Source: an uncultured Victivallaceae bacterium (GTDB lineage Bacteria; Verrucomicrobiota; Lentisphaeria; Victivallales; Victivallaceae). From it: a stretch of DNA of 64,000 bases. The DNA is taken from the NCBI GenBank assembly GCA_944392655.1, contig CALXXL010000006.1:62001-126000 (forward strand), read 5' to 3'. The translations under genes were made by a program, and so were the position numbers. Under the pieces are notes generated by a model. That model searched no databases, was not told the origin of the DNA, and saw only the letters and a program-made list of their open reading frames with translations. Within the stretch, counting starts at the first letter, position 1. Each line of letters opens with the position of its first letter. Positions 27,202-36,524 of the stretch are shown in pieces.

Positions 27202-28385
27202 AACTTGGCCTCTTTTTCCTCAAGTATCTGTTTCAGTAAGATAGCCTGATTAAAGTATTTTTCCACAAAAGAATGTGCCTGAACGCCCATTTTTTCGCGT
27301 TTTTCCTTTGAATTGATAAGAATTTCGAGAGCGCCGGCCAAAGTTTCCGGATCCTTAGGCGGCACTCCGATACCGGTAATTCCGTCTTCGAACGCCTCGT
27401 TTGCTCCCGGCACGTTTGCTACCACGGCGGGGATTCCCAGTGCCTGAGTTTCGATCACCACATTGGGGAGACCTTCGCGGTAGCTTGGAAACGCCAGTAC
27501 ATTGAAAGTGCTGAGATATTGCGGCATCTCCTCATACGGGATATATTCGCCCTCCTCTTTTCGCGGAACAATCATCACCCGGTCGGATTTTCCGGCAAAA
27601 TCGCGCTGTTGCTGGGGAATCGTGTCAAAAAAATCGCGATCCCCGACGAGCAGCAGCAGAATATCCGGATATTTTCCGGCCAACTTTTCGAATGCTTTCA
27701 AAAGCTCGCCGCATCCTTTATCGCGGCGGATGGATCCGGCGAATCCGATAACAATTTTATCCATGCCTATTCCGAGTTTCTGCCGGATTTTCCGATTCCA
27801 CTCCTCCCGTCTTGAGCAGTCAAACACGGTCATATCCACGCCCTTGCTGCCGCCGTGTCCGATAATCACCCCTTTCCGTGCCGGGAACAGGCGGTCTCTG
27901 ACCGCCATTTCAAGATTTCCCCGGGAGACGCAAACCACCTGGGTTGAACACTTGCATGCGATAATATCCGGAACTTTGAGCAGGAACCGCTTGATGCCTC
28001 CGGCGGCGGAGTAGCGCAATCCTCCGAGCTGATAGTAGCGGAACTTAATTCCTGCGGCTCTGGCGGCTATAGCGGAATAGAATGCGGCGTTGGGCATAAA
28101 GTACTGGACAAAGTTGAATTTCTCGCGTCTGAACAGCATAAAGAGTTTAAATGGAAACTTTACAGCGTCAATCAGCGAAGCCCGGCGGCGCATAGCGAAT
28201 GGAATAAACCTGACATTGGGCTGACTATCAGCGAGTTTGCGCAATCTTTTATCCTCGCTTGCGGCCAGAGTCACCTGCCATCCGTGTTCGGCGAGGAACT
28301 TCGCCTGCGGCCAGATGAACAGAGCCAGACACTTTCCGGTAGTAGCCACATAACATATGGAGCGTTTATTCCGGTTGTCGTTCAC
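27198..28385 (-). CDS. GT4-type glycosyltransferase
   Basis: 395 residues of the GT-B fold. The N-terminal domain has a GxW-type opening (FLAEHGWQVTLAAS) and a central YYQLGGLRYSA region. The C-terminal domain contains IGFAGSIRRDKGCGELLKAF, the nucleotide-sugar E-x7-E segment around FPSYREGLPNVVIETQALGIP, and PKDPETLAGALEILI. It transfers a sugar from an activated donor to an acceptor, probably a cell-surface polymer or lipid. Sugar specificity cannot be read. It is 5 nt downstream of pcnB and overlaps the next gene by 4 nt. The cytoplasmic-face location is inferred from the family. Confidence 0.9.
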   Translation of the reverse strand: MNDNRNKRSICYVATTGKCLALFIWPQAKFLAEHGWQVTLAASEDKRLRKLADSQPNVRFIPFAMRRRASLIDAVKFPFKLFMLFRREKFNFVQYFMPNAAFYSAIAARAAGIKFRYYQLGGLRYSAAGGIKRFLLKVPDIIACKCSTQVVCVSRGNLEMAVRDRLFPARKGVIIGHGGSKGVDMTVFDCSRREEWNRKIRQKLGIGMDKIVIGFAGSIRRDKGCGELLKAFEKLAGKYPDILLLLVGDRDFFDTIPQQQRDFAGKSDRVMIVPRKEEGEYIPYEEMPQYLSTFNVLAFPSYREGLPNVVIETQALGIPAVVANVPGANEAFEDGITGIGVPPKDPETLAGALEILINSKEKREKMGVQAHSFVEKYFNQAILLKQILEEKEAKL

Positions 28386-28390
28386 TGGTT

Positions 28391-29677
28391 TTATTCCCCT
28401 GTATTTTCAGGTGAAGCAGCCTGAATTCCGGTGTTATTATCTTTTCTGCGTCTGGAACGGTATGGGCGTCTTCTTCTGCATCGGCTGCGTGCTGATGAGT
28501 TGTCGCAGCTGCCGGGGTTTTCCCATTTTTCGATCAGGTCGGAGCGGTGCCACCAGAGTTCATTCTGGATATAGAGCAACTCTCTTGCGTGCGGCAGGAT
28601 TCGTGCTTTAACGCGTGTTTTATCGCTGTAATTAAACATGACCGGCTGGTTAAGCAGCATTCCGGTGCTGGCGGCGGTAACGCGTTTTATCAGGTTATGC
28701 GGGGAGAATATTGTCCGGATAACGCTGTTGATAATCTCCGGAGTATCCTGATTATTCTGCCACAATTCCCCCTCGCCGGTTGCGCCGTGCATATCAGCGA
28801 CGAGAGGCAGAGCCATGGCGGCGACGGCGACGGATACGCTGCCGCGGTAACGTCCGGAAAGGACTCTCCGGTTGCGGCATTCGAGCATTGCCATTGCGCG
28901 CTGAATTGGAGCCGACTCCCAGTTGCGGTCGATATAAGGGAGGAAATAGTATAAAAAACCGTATTGCCGGAAAGCGCGTATAATTCCGGAAGAGTAAGCA
29001 GATATAAGGATCTTTTCGAGTTCCAGCGCCATGCGTGAAGGAGCGGCGAGCTGAATGAGTTGGATGGAATCGCGCAGAGCCTTTTCGGTTTCCGGTGCGA
29101 GTTTGAATCCATATTGTCCGACGAGTTTAAGTGCTCGGAGCAGCCTGACCGGATCCTCTTCGAATCTCTCGTGTCCGTCGCCGATAATTCTAACCACCTG
29201 GTCCTGAATATCGGCGAGTCCCATTCCGGTATAATCGATAAGTTTATCGGCCACGGGGTCATAAAAAAGGGCGTTCACGGTAAAATCGCGGCGGAAAGCG
29301 TCCTCTTTTGAGGTGCCGAAATCGTTATCTTCGAACAGCATCTTATCGGGCACGAAGCCGCGTGCGGAGAGCTTATCCGGTACCGCGCCGGTGGATGCCG
29401 GCCGACGGCGGAATGTAGAGATTTCGATAATATCGCCATCGCACATCAAATGAACCAGCCGGAATCTTTTGCCGATAATTCTGGCCGCTCTCCGGCCGAA
29501 CACATTGCGTATCTCCTGAGGAGTTGCGGCGGTGGATATATCGTAATCCTTGGGAGGCCGTCCCAGTAAAAGGTCGCGCACCGCGCCGCCAACGATATAA
29601 GTTTCATATCCTGCGTTCTGCAGCTGCCGGACAATATTTTTTATTCTCTCATCGGTCTTGGCTAGCAGATCAGTCAT
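28391..29677 (-). CDS. pcnB: Poly(A) polymerase / CCA-adding-type nucleotidyltransferase
   Basis: 428 residues. The N-terminal class II nucleotidyltransferase palm has VGGAVRDLLLGRPPKDYDISTAA (GG and DYD metal ligands). The block RRAARIIGKRFRLVHL with IEISTFRR is closer to PcnB poly(A) polymerases than to CCA-adding enzymes. The template-binding segment EDPVRLLRALKLVGQYGF follows, then a helical region. It ends with a very basic tail (RSRCRRRRPYRSRRR), which PcnB uses for RNA contact. It overlaps nadB by 8 nt. Most likely it adds 3' poly(A) to RNAs for decay; a CCA role cannot be excluded. Confidence 0.88.
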   Translation of the reverse strand: MTDLLAKTDERIKNIVRQLQNAGYETYIVGGAVRDLLLGRPPKDYDISTAATPQEIRNVFGRRAARIIGKRFRLVHLMCDGDIIEISTFRRRPASTGAVPDKLSARGFVPDKMLFEDNDFGTSKEDAFRRDFTVNALFYDPVADKLIDYTGMGLADIQDQVVRIIGDGHERFEEDPVRLLRALKLVGQYGFKLAPETEKALRDSIQLIQLAAPSRMALELEKILISAYSSGIIRAFRQYGFLYYFLPYIDRNWESAPIQRAMAMLECRNRRVLSGRYRGSVSVAVAAMALPLVADMHGATGEGELWQNNQDTPEIINSVIRTIFSPHNLIKRVTAASTGMLLNQPVMFNYSDKTRVKARILPHARELLYIQNELWWHRSDLIEKWENPGSCDNSSARSRCRRRRPYRSRRRKDNNTGIQAASPENTGE

Positions 29678-31328
29678 AATACTTGAGGTTCCGTTGGACG
29701 ATGGTATCGACGCCGTTCATCTCTGATTCCAGCACGGGGTAATCGGCGTTATAGTGGAGACCGCGGCTCTCCTTACGGGCGAGCGAACAGTCGATAATGA
29801 GTTCGGCGGTAGTCGCGATATTGCGCAGGTCAAGCAGATCCGGAGTAACGTGAAAATCCCAGTAATATTTTTCGATCTCCTTGCGGATGAGCTTAATTCT
29901 TGCCTTGGCGCGTTCGAGCCGTTTAGTAGTGCGGAATATGCCGACATAGTCCCACATAAAGCGCCGTATTTCCTCCCAGTTATGGGTAATAACCACGAGT
30001 TCGTCGGAATTGGTAGCGTTGCCGCAGCTCCATGGCGGGACCATAAAATCCATTGCAGTCTCTTTAAGTTTAGGCAGTACGTTTTCGATATGCTTGGCAG
30101 AGAGTTCCGCCACGACCAGAGCTTCGAGCAGGCTGTTGCTGGCCAGACGGTTGGCGCCGTGCAAACCGGTGCATGCGCACTCTCCTGCGGCATATAATCC
30201 GGGGATACCGGTATAGCCGTTTACGTCGGTAAGCACGCCTCCGCACACATAGTGTTCAGCGGGAACGACTGGTATAAGGTCTTTAGCCATATTTATGCCG
30301 ACTTCGAGGCATTTAGCGAAGATATTTGGGAATCTGCGTTTGAGTTCCTCTTCGGACTTATGGCGGATATCGAGGTAAACGCACTCCTGTCCGGTACGTT
30401 TCATTTCGTTATCGATAGCTCTTGCCACCACGTCGCGCGGAGCGAGCGATTCCATGCGGTGATACTTGTGCATAAATTCGCGGTATGATCCGTCGGGGCA
30501 CCTGACTTTAAGGACCGCGCCCTCGCCGCGAACGGCCTCGCTGATGAGGAAGGAGCGGACATTGTAGTCATAAAGTATAGTCGGGTGGAACTGAATAAAT
30601 TCCATATTGGCGATTTTTGCGCCGGCGCGGAATCCCATTGCTTCGCCGTCGCCGCATGCAATATCGGGGTTGCTGGAGTAGAGATAGACTTTGCCGGCGC
30701 CGCCGCATGCCAAGGTAGTGGTATAAGCGCGGAAAGTTTTAACTTTCTGAGTAACGGTATCGAGTGCATACGCGCCGAGGCAGCGGTTATCCTCCATATT
30801 ACCGTGCCGTCTTGCCATAATAAGGTCGATGGCGTAGTGATATTCGAGCATGGTGATATTGGGGTGTTTGCGGCATGCCTCAACGAGAGTGCGTTCGATA
30901 TCCTGTCCGGTGATATCTCCGGCGTGCAGGACGCGTCTTTCGGTGTGACCTCCCTCGCGTCCGAGGTCGAAATTATCGGTATGATCGGAGAACCCCAGTT
31001 CGCCTCTGGTGGTAAAGTGAACGCCTCTGGCGATCAGTCTTTTAACTGCTTCCGGGCCGGATTCGACGATTGTTCTGACTACATCTTCATGACAAAGCCC
31101 GGCTCCGGCGTTCAACGTATCCTGTACATGAGCGTCGAAAGAGTCTTCCGGGGTCATAACACATGCGATACCGCCCTGCGCGCGACGTGTACTGCCCTCT
31201 TCGGCGTCGCGCTTGGAAAGGACGGCGACTTTGCCTCCTGCGTCGGCGAGCTGAAGAGCGCTGCCGAGGCCGGCCAGACCGCTGCCTATAATAAGGTGGT
31301 CAAAATCAAAGACCTCTTGCTGATTCAT
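29670..31328 (-). CDS. nadB: L-aspartate oxidase
   Basis: 552 residues. The FAD dinucleotide-binding motif is at the N terminus (HLIIGSGLAGLGSALQLADA). The fumarate reductase/aspartate oxidase fold contains STRRAQGGIA, IANMEFIQFHPT and the C-terminal flavin contact GLHGANRLASNSLLEALV. It oxidises L-aspartate to iminoaspartate, the first step of de novo NAD synthesis; anaerobes use fumarate as acceptor. nadA and nadC are not in the window. It is first gene of the operon running down to the LpxL-type acyltransferase, divergent from lnt across 108 bp. Confidence 0.95.
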   Translation of the reverse strand: MNQQEVFDFDHLIIGSGLAGLGSALQLADAGGKVAVLSKRDAEEGSTRRAQGGIACVMTPEDSFDAHVQDTLNAGAGLCHEDVVRTIVESGPEAVKRLIARGVHFTTRGELGFSDHTDNFDLGREGGHTERRVLHAGDITGQDIERTLVEACRKHPNITMLEYHYAIDLIMARRHGNMEDNRCLGAYALDTVTQKVKTFRAYTTTLACGGAGKVYLYSSNPDIACGDGEAMGFRAGAKIANMEFIQFHPTILYDYNVRSFLISEAVRGEGAVLKVRCPDGSYREFMHKYHRMESLAPRDVVARAIDNEMKRTGQECVYLDIRHKSEEELKRRFPNIFAKCLEVGINMAKDLIPVVPAEHYVCGGVLTDVNGYTGIPGLYAAGECACTGLHGANRLASNSLLEALVVAELSAKHIENVLPKLKETAMDFMVPPWSCGNATNSDELVVITHNWEEIRRFMWDYVGIFRTTKRLERAKARIKLIRKEIEKYYWDFHVTPDLLDLRNIATTAELIIDCSLARKESRGLHYNADYPVLESEMNGVDTIVQRNLKYYD

Positions 31329-31436
31329 TTTTACAGAAAAACCCTTTCACGAATTTTACAAAATCCACAACACAGTATAAATTACACTCGTTTAGTGATT
31401 TTTTCAACTTTTCAACGTAAAAGTAAGCGGTCAAAA

Positions 31437-33191
31437 ATGATATTGCACAGGTTAAATAAAGACTCTGGAGCCGGTGTTCCGGAGAACGAAGTATGGCGTA
31501 TAAGCCGGTGGCGGAAAGTATCAACCGGATTGTTGATGGTGGTCTGCGGGCTGTTGTCGAGTGCGGCGCTGCCGCCGTTAAACTGGTCCTGTCTGGCGTT
31601 CATTGCGTTTGTTCCGCTGCTGCTTGTAACCATGTATGCGAGGATGAGTTACGCCTGGTGGAGCGGAGTATTGTTCGGCTGGGCGTGGGGATTTACGGCG
31701 TTTCATTTTCTGGATGAGATACAGGGTTCGTTCGGGGTGATACCCTATATTCTGGCAACGGTGCTGTCGCTTTATTTTGGTGTTTTTGCAATGGTGCTGT
31801 CGCGTTTCAATTGTTATATCCGCTGCGGGCGGCGCGAGCGTGAGATGAGCTTCAGCGAGCGTGCGGCCGATCCGCCGCGCTGTGGCTGGCTGAACGATCT
31901 TGCGTTTGCGGTGCTGGGTTCGGCGCTCTATTTAATGGTTGAATGGGGGCGTGCCTGGGCATTGCCGTGGAACTTTCTGGCGGTAACGCAGTATCGTATA
32001 CCGGAACTGCTGCAACTGGCGTCAATCGGGGGGAGTTATCTGGTTGGCTTTACGATAATCTTCGTCAACTTCGCCTTGGCAGTCAGTGTGGACAATGCCT
32101 ACCGTGACTTTCAATCGGGGCGCAAGCGCCGTCTGCCGTGGCTGTTTCTGCTGGGCTGTGCATTGATTGCGGGGAGCGGTTTTTACGGGATGCACCGGAT
32201 GCGTAGTTTTGAATATAAGGAGACGCTTCCGGTAAAATTCGGTTTGATACAGTGCAACATCTCGCAGCGCCGTTCGGCGACGGTTGAAGAAGGAATTGAG
32301 GCACTGAAGATCAACTTTTCGCTGTTGAAAGAGCTGATGTCGGGGGAGGAAAAGCCGGACATTGTATTTTTCCCTGAGTCCGCCACGCCGATTCCTTACA
32401 GTGATTCTTCCGGCAGTGCGCAGTTATTGCGGGCGCAGCTGTTCTACGCCCTTATGACCTACAATACGCCGCTGCTTTTCGGTGCGATTGATATAGAGGA
32501 AGATCCGTCAGGCGAAAGTGATTTTCTCACCTTCAACCGTGCGATGCTGTTTCATCCGGATCACACGGGTTATGCGGAAAAGTTTGACAAAATCCACCGG
32601 GTTCCGTTCGGGGAGTATGTGCCGTTCCGTGATTTTCTGCCGGAATTTGTCATCCGGATAATCGACATGCACCGGGATCTGACTCCGGGGAGTGATTTTA
32701 CTCCGTTGAATCTCCTGCCCGGGGTAAGAGCCGGTGTAAGCATCTGTTTTGAAGATGTCTTTCCTTACATTGCGCGGCGGGAGGCGCAGCTGGGGGCGAA
32801 TCTGCTTGCGGTGATTACGAATGACGCCTGGTATCCGGAGAGTGCGGAACCGGAGCAGCACTATGCAAATTGCATAATGCGTACGATAGAGAGCGGTCTG
32901 CCGATGGTCCGCTGCGGCAATAACTCAGCGAGCGTAGTAATCTCTCCGGTGGGGATAGCGGTGGATGGAGTGTTGCGCAATGCGGATGGCACGGTGGATT
33001 TTCTGAGCAAAGAGCGCATTGCCGGGGTAGTTAAATGCGATGTGCCGTTAAATCCGGAACCGACTGTTTTTCTGCGTTTCGGCGACTGGTTTATCTACCT
33101 GATGGCGGTTCTGTCACTGGCTGGGTGTATCTGGTGGCTGAGCGAGTGGAGTCATGACCGGCGGGAACTGGCGAAGCACTTGAACAATTGA
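31437..33191 (+). CDS. lnt: Apolipoprotein N-acyltransferase
   Basis: 584 residues from the ATG at 31437; the open frame extends far upstream but that part is antisense to nadB. Six or so N-terminal membrane helices (STGLLMVVCGLLSSAAL onward) precede the periplasmic carbon-nitrogen hydrolase domain. The catalytic Glu is E314 (FFPESATP), the Lys is in AEKFDKIHRVPFGEYVPF, and the nucleophilic Cys is in AGVSICFEDVFP. It transfers a third acyl chain to the N-terminal Cys of lipoproteins in the inner membrane. A C-terminal helix anchors the end. The RBS is weak. Its 3' end is close to the HIT gene, so the two are probably one transcript. Confidence 0.93.
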   Translation: MILHRLNKDSGAGVPENEVWRISRWRKVSTGLLMVVCGLLSSAALPPLNWSCLAFIAFVPLLLVTMYARMSYAWWSGVLFGWAWGFTAFHFLDEIQGSFGVIPYILATVLSLYFGVFAMVLSRFNCYIRCGRREREMSFSERAADPPRCGWLNDLAFAVLGSALYLMVEWGRAWALPWNFLAVTQYRIPELLQLASIGGSYLVGFTIIFVNFALAVSVDNAYRDFQSGRKRRLPWLFLLGCALIAGSGFYGMHRMRSFEYKETLPVKFGLIQCNISQRRSATVEEGIEALKINFSLLKELMSGEEKPDIVFFPESATPIPYSDSSGSAQLLRAQLFYALMTYNTPLLFGAIDIEEDPSGESDFLTFNRAMLFHPDHTGYAEKFDKIHRVPFGEYVPFRDFLPEFVIRIIDMHRDLTPGSDFTPLNLLPGVRAGVSICFEDVFPYIARREAQLGANLLAVITNDAWYPESAEPEQHYANCIMRTIESGLPMVRCGNNSASVVISPVGIAVDGVLRNADGTVDFLSKERIAGVVKCDVPLNPEPTVFLRFGDWFIYLMAVLSLAGCIWWLSEWSHDRRELAKHLNN

Positions 33192-33205
33192 TTTGGAGGA
33201 GCGAG

Positions 33206-33703
33206 ATGGAGGGCAAGCGACCGTTATGGGCGCCCTGGCGGGTGGAATACATCCGCAATCTGGGCAGTCCCGACTGTTTTCTGTGCGGCAATACGGAGGA
33301 AAATCCGGAAAAGCCGGAGAATGAGCTTATTCTGTACCGCGGGCGCAGTTGTTATGCAATGCTGAACCGTTATCCTTATAATTCCGGTCATATTCTGGTG
33401 GTACCGTACCGTCATGTCGGGGATTTAACTCTTTTGACGGCGGATGAGCGCTATGAGTTGATGGATTTAATCTGCAAAGCGGAGCAGGTGCTGAAAAAGA
33501 GTCTTGAGCCGGATGCGTTCAATGTGGGGTTCAATCTTGGCAAAGCAGCGGGAGCCGGGTTGGCGGAACATCTTCACTGCCACGTTGTGCCCCGCTGGAA
33601 TGGCGACACCAATTTTCTGCCGGTGCTGGCGGATGTGCGCTGCCTGCCTCAGGCGCTGAGTGAAACTGCGGAGCTGCTGCGTGAAGCGCCGGAATGGGAA
33701 TAA
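33206..33703 (+). CDS. HIT-family hydrolase (Ap4A-type)
   Basis: 165 residues from the ATG at 33206, preferred over a TTG at 33188 because GGAGGA lies 5 nt upstream. The histidine triad is HLHCHVVPRW (His-x-His-x-His), where the middle-to-last His carry out nucleotidyl transfer. An N-terminal CFLCG pair may bind zinc, as in some HIT phosphorylases. Other landmarks are YPYNSGHILVVPYRHVGDL and NVGFNLGKAAGAGL. These enzymes hydrolyse or phosphorylyse dinucleoside polyphosphates or AMP-linked compounds. It lies 14 nt after the lnt stop. Confidence 0.9.
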   Translation: MEGKRPLWAPWRVEYIRNLGSPDCFLCGNTEENPEKPENELILYRGRSCYAMLNRYPYNSGHILVVPYRHVGDLTLLTADERYELMDLICKAEQVLKKSLEPDAFNVGFNLGKAAGAGLAEHLHCHVVPRWNGDTNFLPVLADVRCLPQALSETAELLREAPEWE

Positions 33704-33728
33704 AGGTTGTAAATTACCGTTCTTCTGC

Positions 33729-33757
33729 TTGACATCCGCCTTAAAGGGGGTTAAAGT
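33729..33757 (+). promoter_or_regulatory. Promoter of the PIG-L/sialate esterase operon
   Basis: TTGACA (33729-33734), preceded by GC, a 17-bp spacer and TAAAGT (33752-33757). It lies 46 bp before the PIG-L ATG. Confidence 0.6.
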
Positions 33758-33802
33758 TTACACAAAAAAATTCCGGACAAAACAATCAGGAGTTATATAA
33801 AA

Positions 33803-34498
33803 ATGGAAAACATCATTTTTTCGTCGGCGCATCCGGATGACATCACCGGTTCAGCGGGAACCATGCTGAGACTGAAGAACCGCTACAAGATCCACATGGT
33901 GGATATGACGCGTGGCGAAAGCGGCATGCTGCGTGAAAAGGTCTCGTTTGACGAATGCGCGGCGATCCGTACGGCGGAAGAGGAAGCAGTGGCGAAGATG
34001 TTGAATGCCGACCTGCATTTTCTTGGAGAGAAAGATATTTTCGGAGAAGGTTTTGCGGGGCGTGAGGTGTGCGAACGTGCGGCTAAGCTGATAGAAGAGT
34101 TAAAGCCCCGTGCGATATTTCTGAACTGGCCGCTGGATGTGCATATAGACCATGTAATGTCGAATGCAATTATCTTCAAAGCGCTGGACATCGCCACCAA
34201 GCGTTCCGGTTACGACACGGAGCTCTACTTCCACGAACACACCGTGCAGACCAAGGGCTTCAATCCGGACTGTTTTGCGGACATAACCGATGTATTTGAA
34301 GAGCGCAACAAGCTTATCCGTCTCTACAAATGCCAGAACCGCAATGACTTTCTAGTCACCTGCAAAACGCTTGACGCCCGTTTCCGCGGCAGCCGTTGCA
34401 ATGTAATGTATGCGGAAGCGTTTGTTGCCTTTTATCCGGAAAAGCTGCGTACGCGTCCGACGATATTTGACGAGCTTGCGGCGGAAAAGCGCGGCTGA
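33803..34498 (+). CDS. PIG-L (LmbE-like) deacetylase
   Basis: 231 residues with an AGGAG RBS. The zinc-binding AHPDD motif is at about residue 9-13 (SSAHPDDITGSAG) and the second ligand site is DVHIDHVM. The family removes N-acetyl groups from GlcNAc-containing substrates, for example GlcNAc-malate in bacillithiol synthesis or other small glycosides. The GlcNAc/substrate loop MTRGESGMLR and the late YFHEHTVQTKGF fit the BshB1/LmbE type. No signal peptide, so cytoplasmic. It is first gene of an operon with a sialate esterase 16 nt downstream, suggesting use on imported amino sugars. Other PIG-L substrates remain possible. Confidence 0.88.
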   Translation: MENIIFSSAHPDDITGSAGTMLRLKNRYKIHMVDMTRGESGMLREKVSFDECAAIRTAEEEAVAKMLNADLHFLGEKDIFGEGFAGREVCERAAKLIEELKPRAIFLNWPLDVHIDHVMSNAIIFKALDIATKRSGYDTELYFHEHTVQTKGFNPDCFADITDVFEERNKLIRLYKCQNRNDFLVTCKTLDARFRGSRCNVMYAEAFVAFYPEKLRTRPTIFDELAAEKRG

Positions 34499-34514
34499 TC
34501 AGGTGGAGTGAGCT

Positions 34515-36524
34515 ATGAAACTTGCAACGCTTTTTTCTGCTGGAGCGGTTCTTCAGCGCGGGAAAACGATTCCCGTCTGGGGGGAGAGCGCCCCGGACTG
34601 TGTAATTATTGGTGAGCTGGGTGGAAACATCACATTTGGCGCCACGTCATCGAGCGGCAGATTCCGGCTCTACTTTCCGCCCATGGAGGCGGGCGGGCCT
34701 TATACCATCAAGGTAACGAACCGCGATACCGGCGAAGAGCTGGAAGTTGGGGATATCTATATTGGAGAGGTATGGCTGGCGTCCGGGCAGTCGAATATGG
34801 AATTTCCGTTAAAGAGCACCCCCCGCCAGCACCGTGAATTTCTGGATCTGTTAAAGATAGAGTGTCCAGATCTGCACGTACTCACAGTTCCTCGGCGTGC
34901 ATCCGGGGTGGAGCAGGATGATTTTCCGGGTGGCTGGGAGAAGCTGAATGTGGATAATGCCGGAGAATTTTCTGCGGTAGCGCTGTGGTTTGGGCGTCAC
35001 ATCTGGCAGGAGCTTGGCATACCGGTCGGGATAATAGACTCCTACTGGGGTGGTACATTTATTGAAGCCTGGACGAGTCGTGAAGCGTTGCAGTATGATG
35101 AAGAAACCCGCGGTCTGCTTGCGGAGCGTGACCGCTGTTTTGCGGACGAGTCCTCCTGGGCGCAGTTGAATCACTCCAATTTAAACATGCTGTCGGAAGA
35201 TGCGGTTCTTTACGCCTACAGCCACATGGACACCGGCAACCGCGGAGTGGAGTCGGGCTGGGCAGATCCCGGTTATGATGACAGTGCGTGGAAGCGGGTA
35301 AAACTGCCGTGCTGGTGGATAGCTGAAAAACTTGGTGGTAATGGAGCGGCGTGGATTCGTCTGAATGTATCTGTTCCGGAGTCCTGGGCTGGCAGAGATC
35401 TGGTGCTAGATCTTGGCGGTATAGACAAGCACGACATCACCTACTTCAACGGGGTGGAAGTCGGGCGTACCGGCAGCGGCTTTGACAAGCTCTACTGGGA
35501 GACGCTCCGCAGTTACCGTATTCCGGGTAATCTGGTAAAATCCGGAATAAATCTGATTGCGGTGCGTTGTTTCTCCTTTGCCTTTGGTGCGGGATTTGGC
35601 GGCAAAGCGGAAGATTACCGCCTGCGTCTGGCGGATTCGTCTGAGCAGCTGGACATCGGCGGTGTCGAATGGCGTTTCAATATGGAATACGACATGGGGC
35701 TGATACTTCAGGATTATTACAGTAAAGAGTATTGCGGGCCGAACCAGCACAATACGCCCACAGTTCTGTTTGAAGGCATGATCAAGCCGTTAATCCCGTA
35801 TGGTCTGCGCGGAGTCCTCTGGTATCAGGGAGAGACGAATGCGCGTACGGTGGAACTGGCGTCAAAATACAGCCGGGGGATGAAGCGGCTGATAAGAGAC
35901 TGGCGTTACCGCTGGGGGGAAAGCGACCTGCCGTTTATAATGGTGCAGTTGGCGAACTACCGTGAATGTCTTGGCTACGATGAATCCAGTGCCTGGGCGG
36001 TACTGCGCAATGAGCAGGACATTGCCGAGCGTGAAACGGCCAATCTTTTCATGACCACGGCGATAGACATTGGAGAAGCGTCTGACATACATCCGCAGGA
36101 CAAGCGCAGTGTGGGCGAGCGTCTTGCGTCGGTAGCATTGCGTGAGATTTACGGTTGCGGGGAGCTGGCGGCCTATGGTCCCCGTTTCCGCTCGGTTGCG
36201 ATAAATGGTTCTGAAGTGATGGTGGAATTTGACCATGCGGACGGACTTTATGCGGCGGGGGAAGTTCTGCGCGGCTTCTATGTTGCCGGCAGTGACAGGA
36301 AATTTCATCCGGCACATGCGGAAATCGTTGGCAATACCGTACGTCTGTTTGCGCCTGACGGCGTAAAGCCGGAAGCGGTGCGTTACGCCTGGGCGGACAA
36401 TCCGGACGGCAATCTGTACAATGGTGCTGGGTTGCCGGCGTTTCCGTTCCGGAGTGACAGCTGGCCATATTATAATATATTATTGACATTTAAGGAAGGG
36501 AGATGGGAGCTATGGGGATATTAA
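34515..36524 (+). CDS. Sialate O-acetylesterase (SASA family)
   Basis: 669 residues. The SGNH-type nucleophile is S93 in GQSNMEF, and the Asp/His end of the triad is D524/H526 in SDIHPQDKRS. Also present are GVLWYQGETNA and the inserted galactose-binding-like domain at about 230-390 (DPGYDDSAWKRVKLPCWW, IRLNVSVPESW) that many of these enzymes carry. It removes 9-O-acetyl groups from sialic acids so that they can be catabolised. There is no signal peptide (MKLATLFSAGAVLQRGK), hence probably cytoplasmic. The gene overlaps the next by 22 nt, tying both translationally. The C terminus ends at LTFKEGRWELWGY, slightly extended past the usual end. Confidence 0.9.
   Translation: MKLATLFSAGAVLQRGKTIPVWGESAPDCVIIGELGGNITFGATSSSGRFRLYFPPMEAGGPYTIKVTNRDTGEELEVGDIYIGEVWLASGQSNMEFPLKSTPRQHREFLDLLKIECPDLHVLTVPRRASGVEQDDFPGGWEKLNVDNAGEFSAVALWFGRHIWQELGIPVGIIDSYWGGTFIEAWTSREALQYDEETRGLLAERDRCFADESSWAQLNHSNLNMLSEDAVLYAYSHMDTGNRGVESGWADPGYDDSAWKRVKLPCWWIAEKLGGNGAAWIRLNVSVPESWAGRDLVLDLGGIDKHDITYFNGVEVGRTGSGFDKLYWETLRSYRIPGNLVKSGINLIAVRCFSFAFGAGFGGKAEDYRLRLADSSEQLDIGGVEWRFNMEYDMGLILQDYYSKEYCGPNQHNTPTVLFEGMIKPLIPYGLRGVLWYQGETNARTVELASKYSRGMKRLIRDWRYRWGESDLPFIMVQLANYRECLGYDESSAWAVLRNEQDIAERETANLFMTTAIDIGEASDIHPQDKRSVGERLASVALREIYGCGELAAYGPRFRSVAINGSEVMVEFDHADGLYAAGEVLRGFYVAGSDRKFHPAHAEIVGNTVRLFAPDGVKPEAVRYAWADNPDGNLYNGAGLPAFPFRSDSWPYYNILLTFKEGRWELWGY

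Noticed and set aside
30585-31436. Upstream extension of the lnt frame (284 codons)
   Set aside because: It runs antisense through nadB, with no RBS or family match; lnt begins at 31437.
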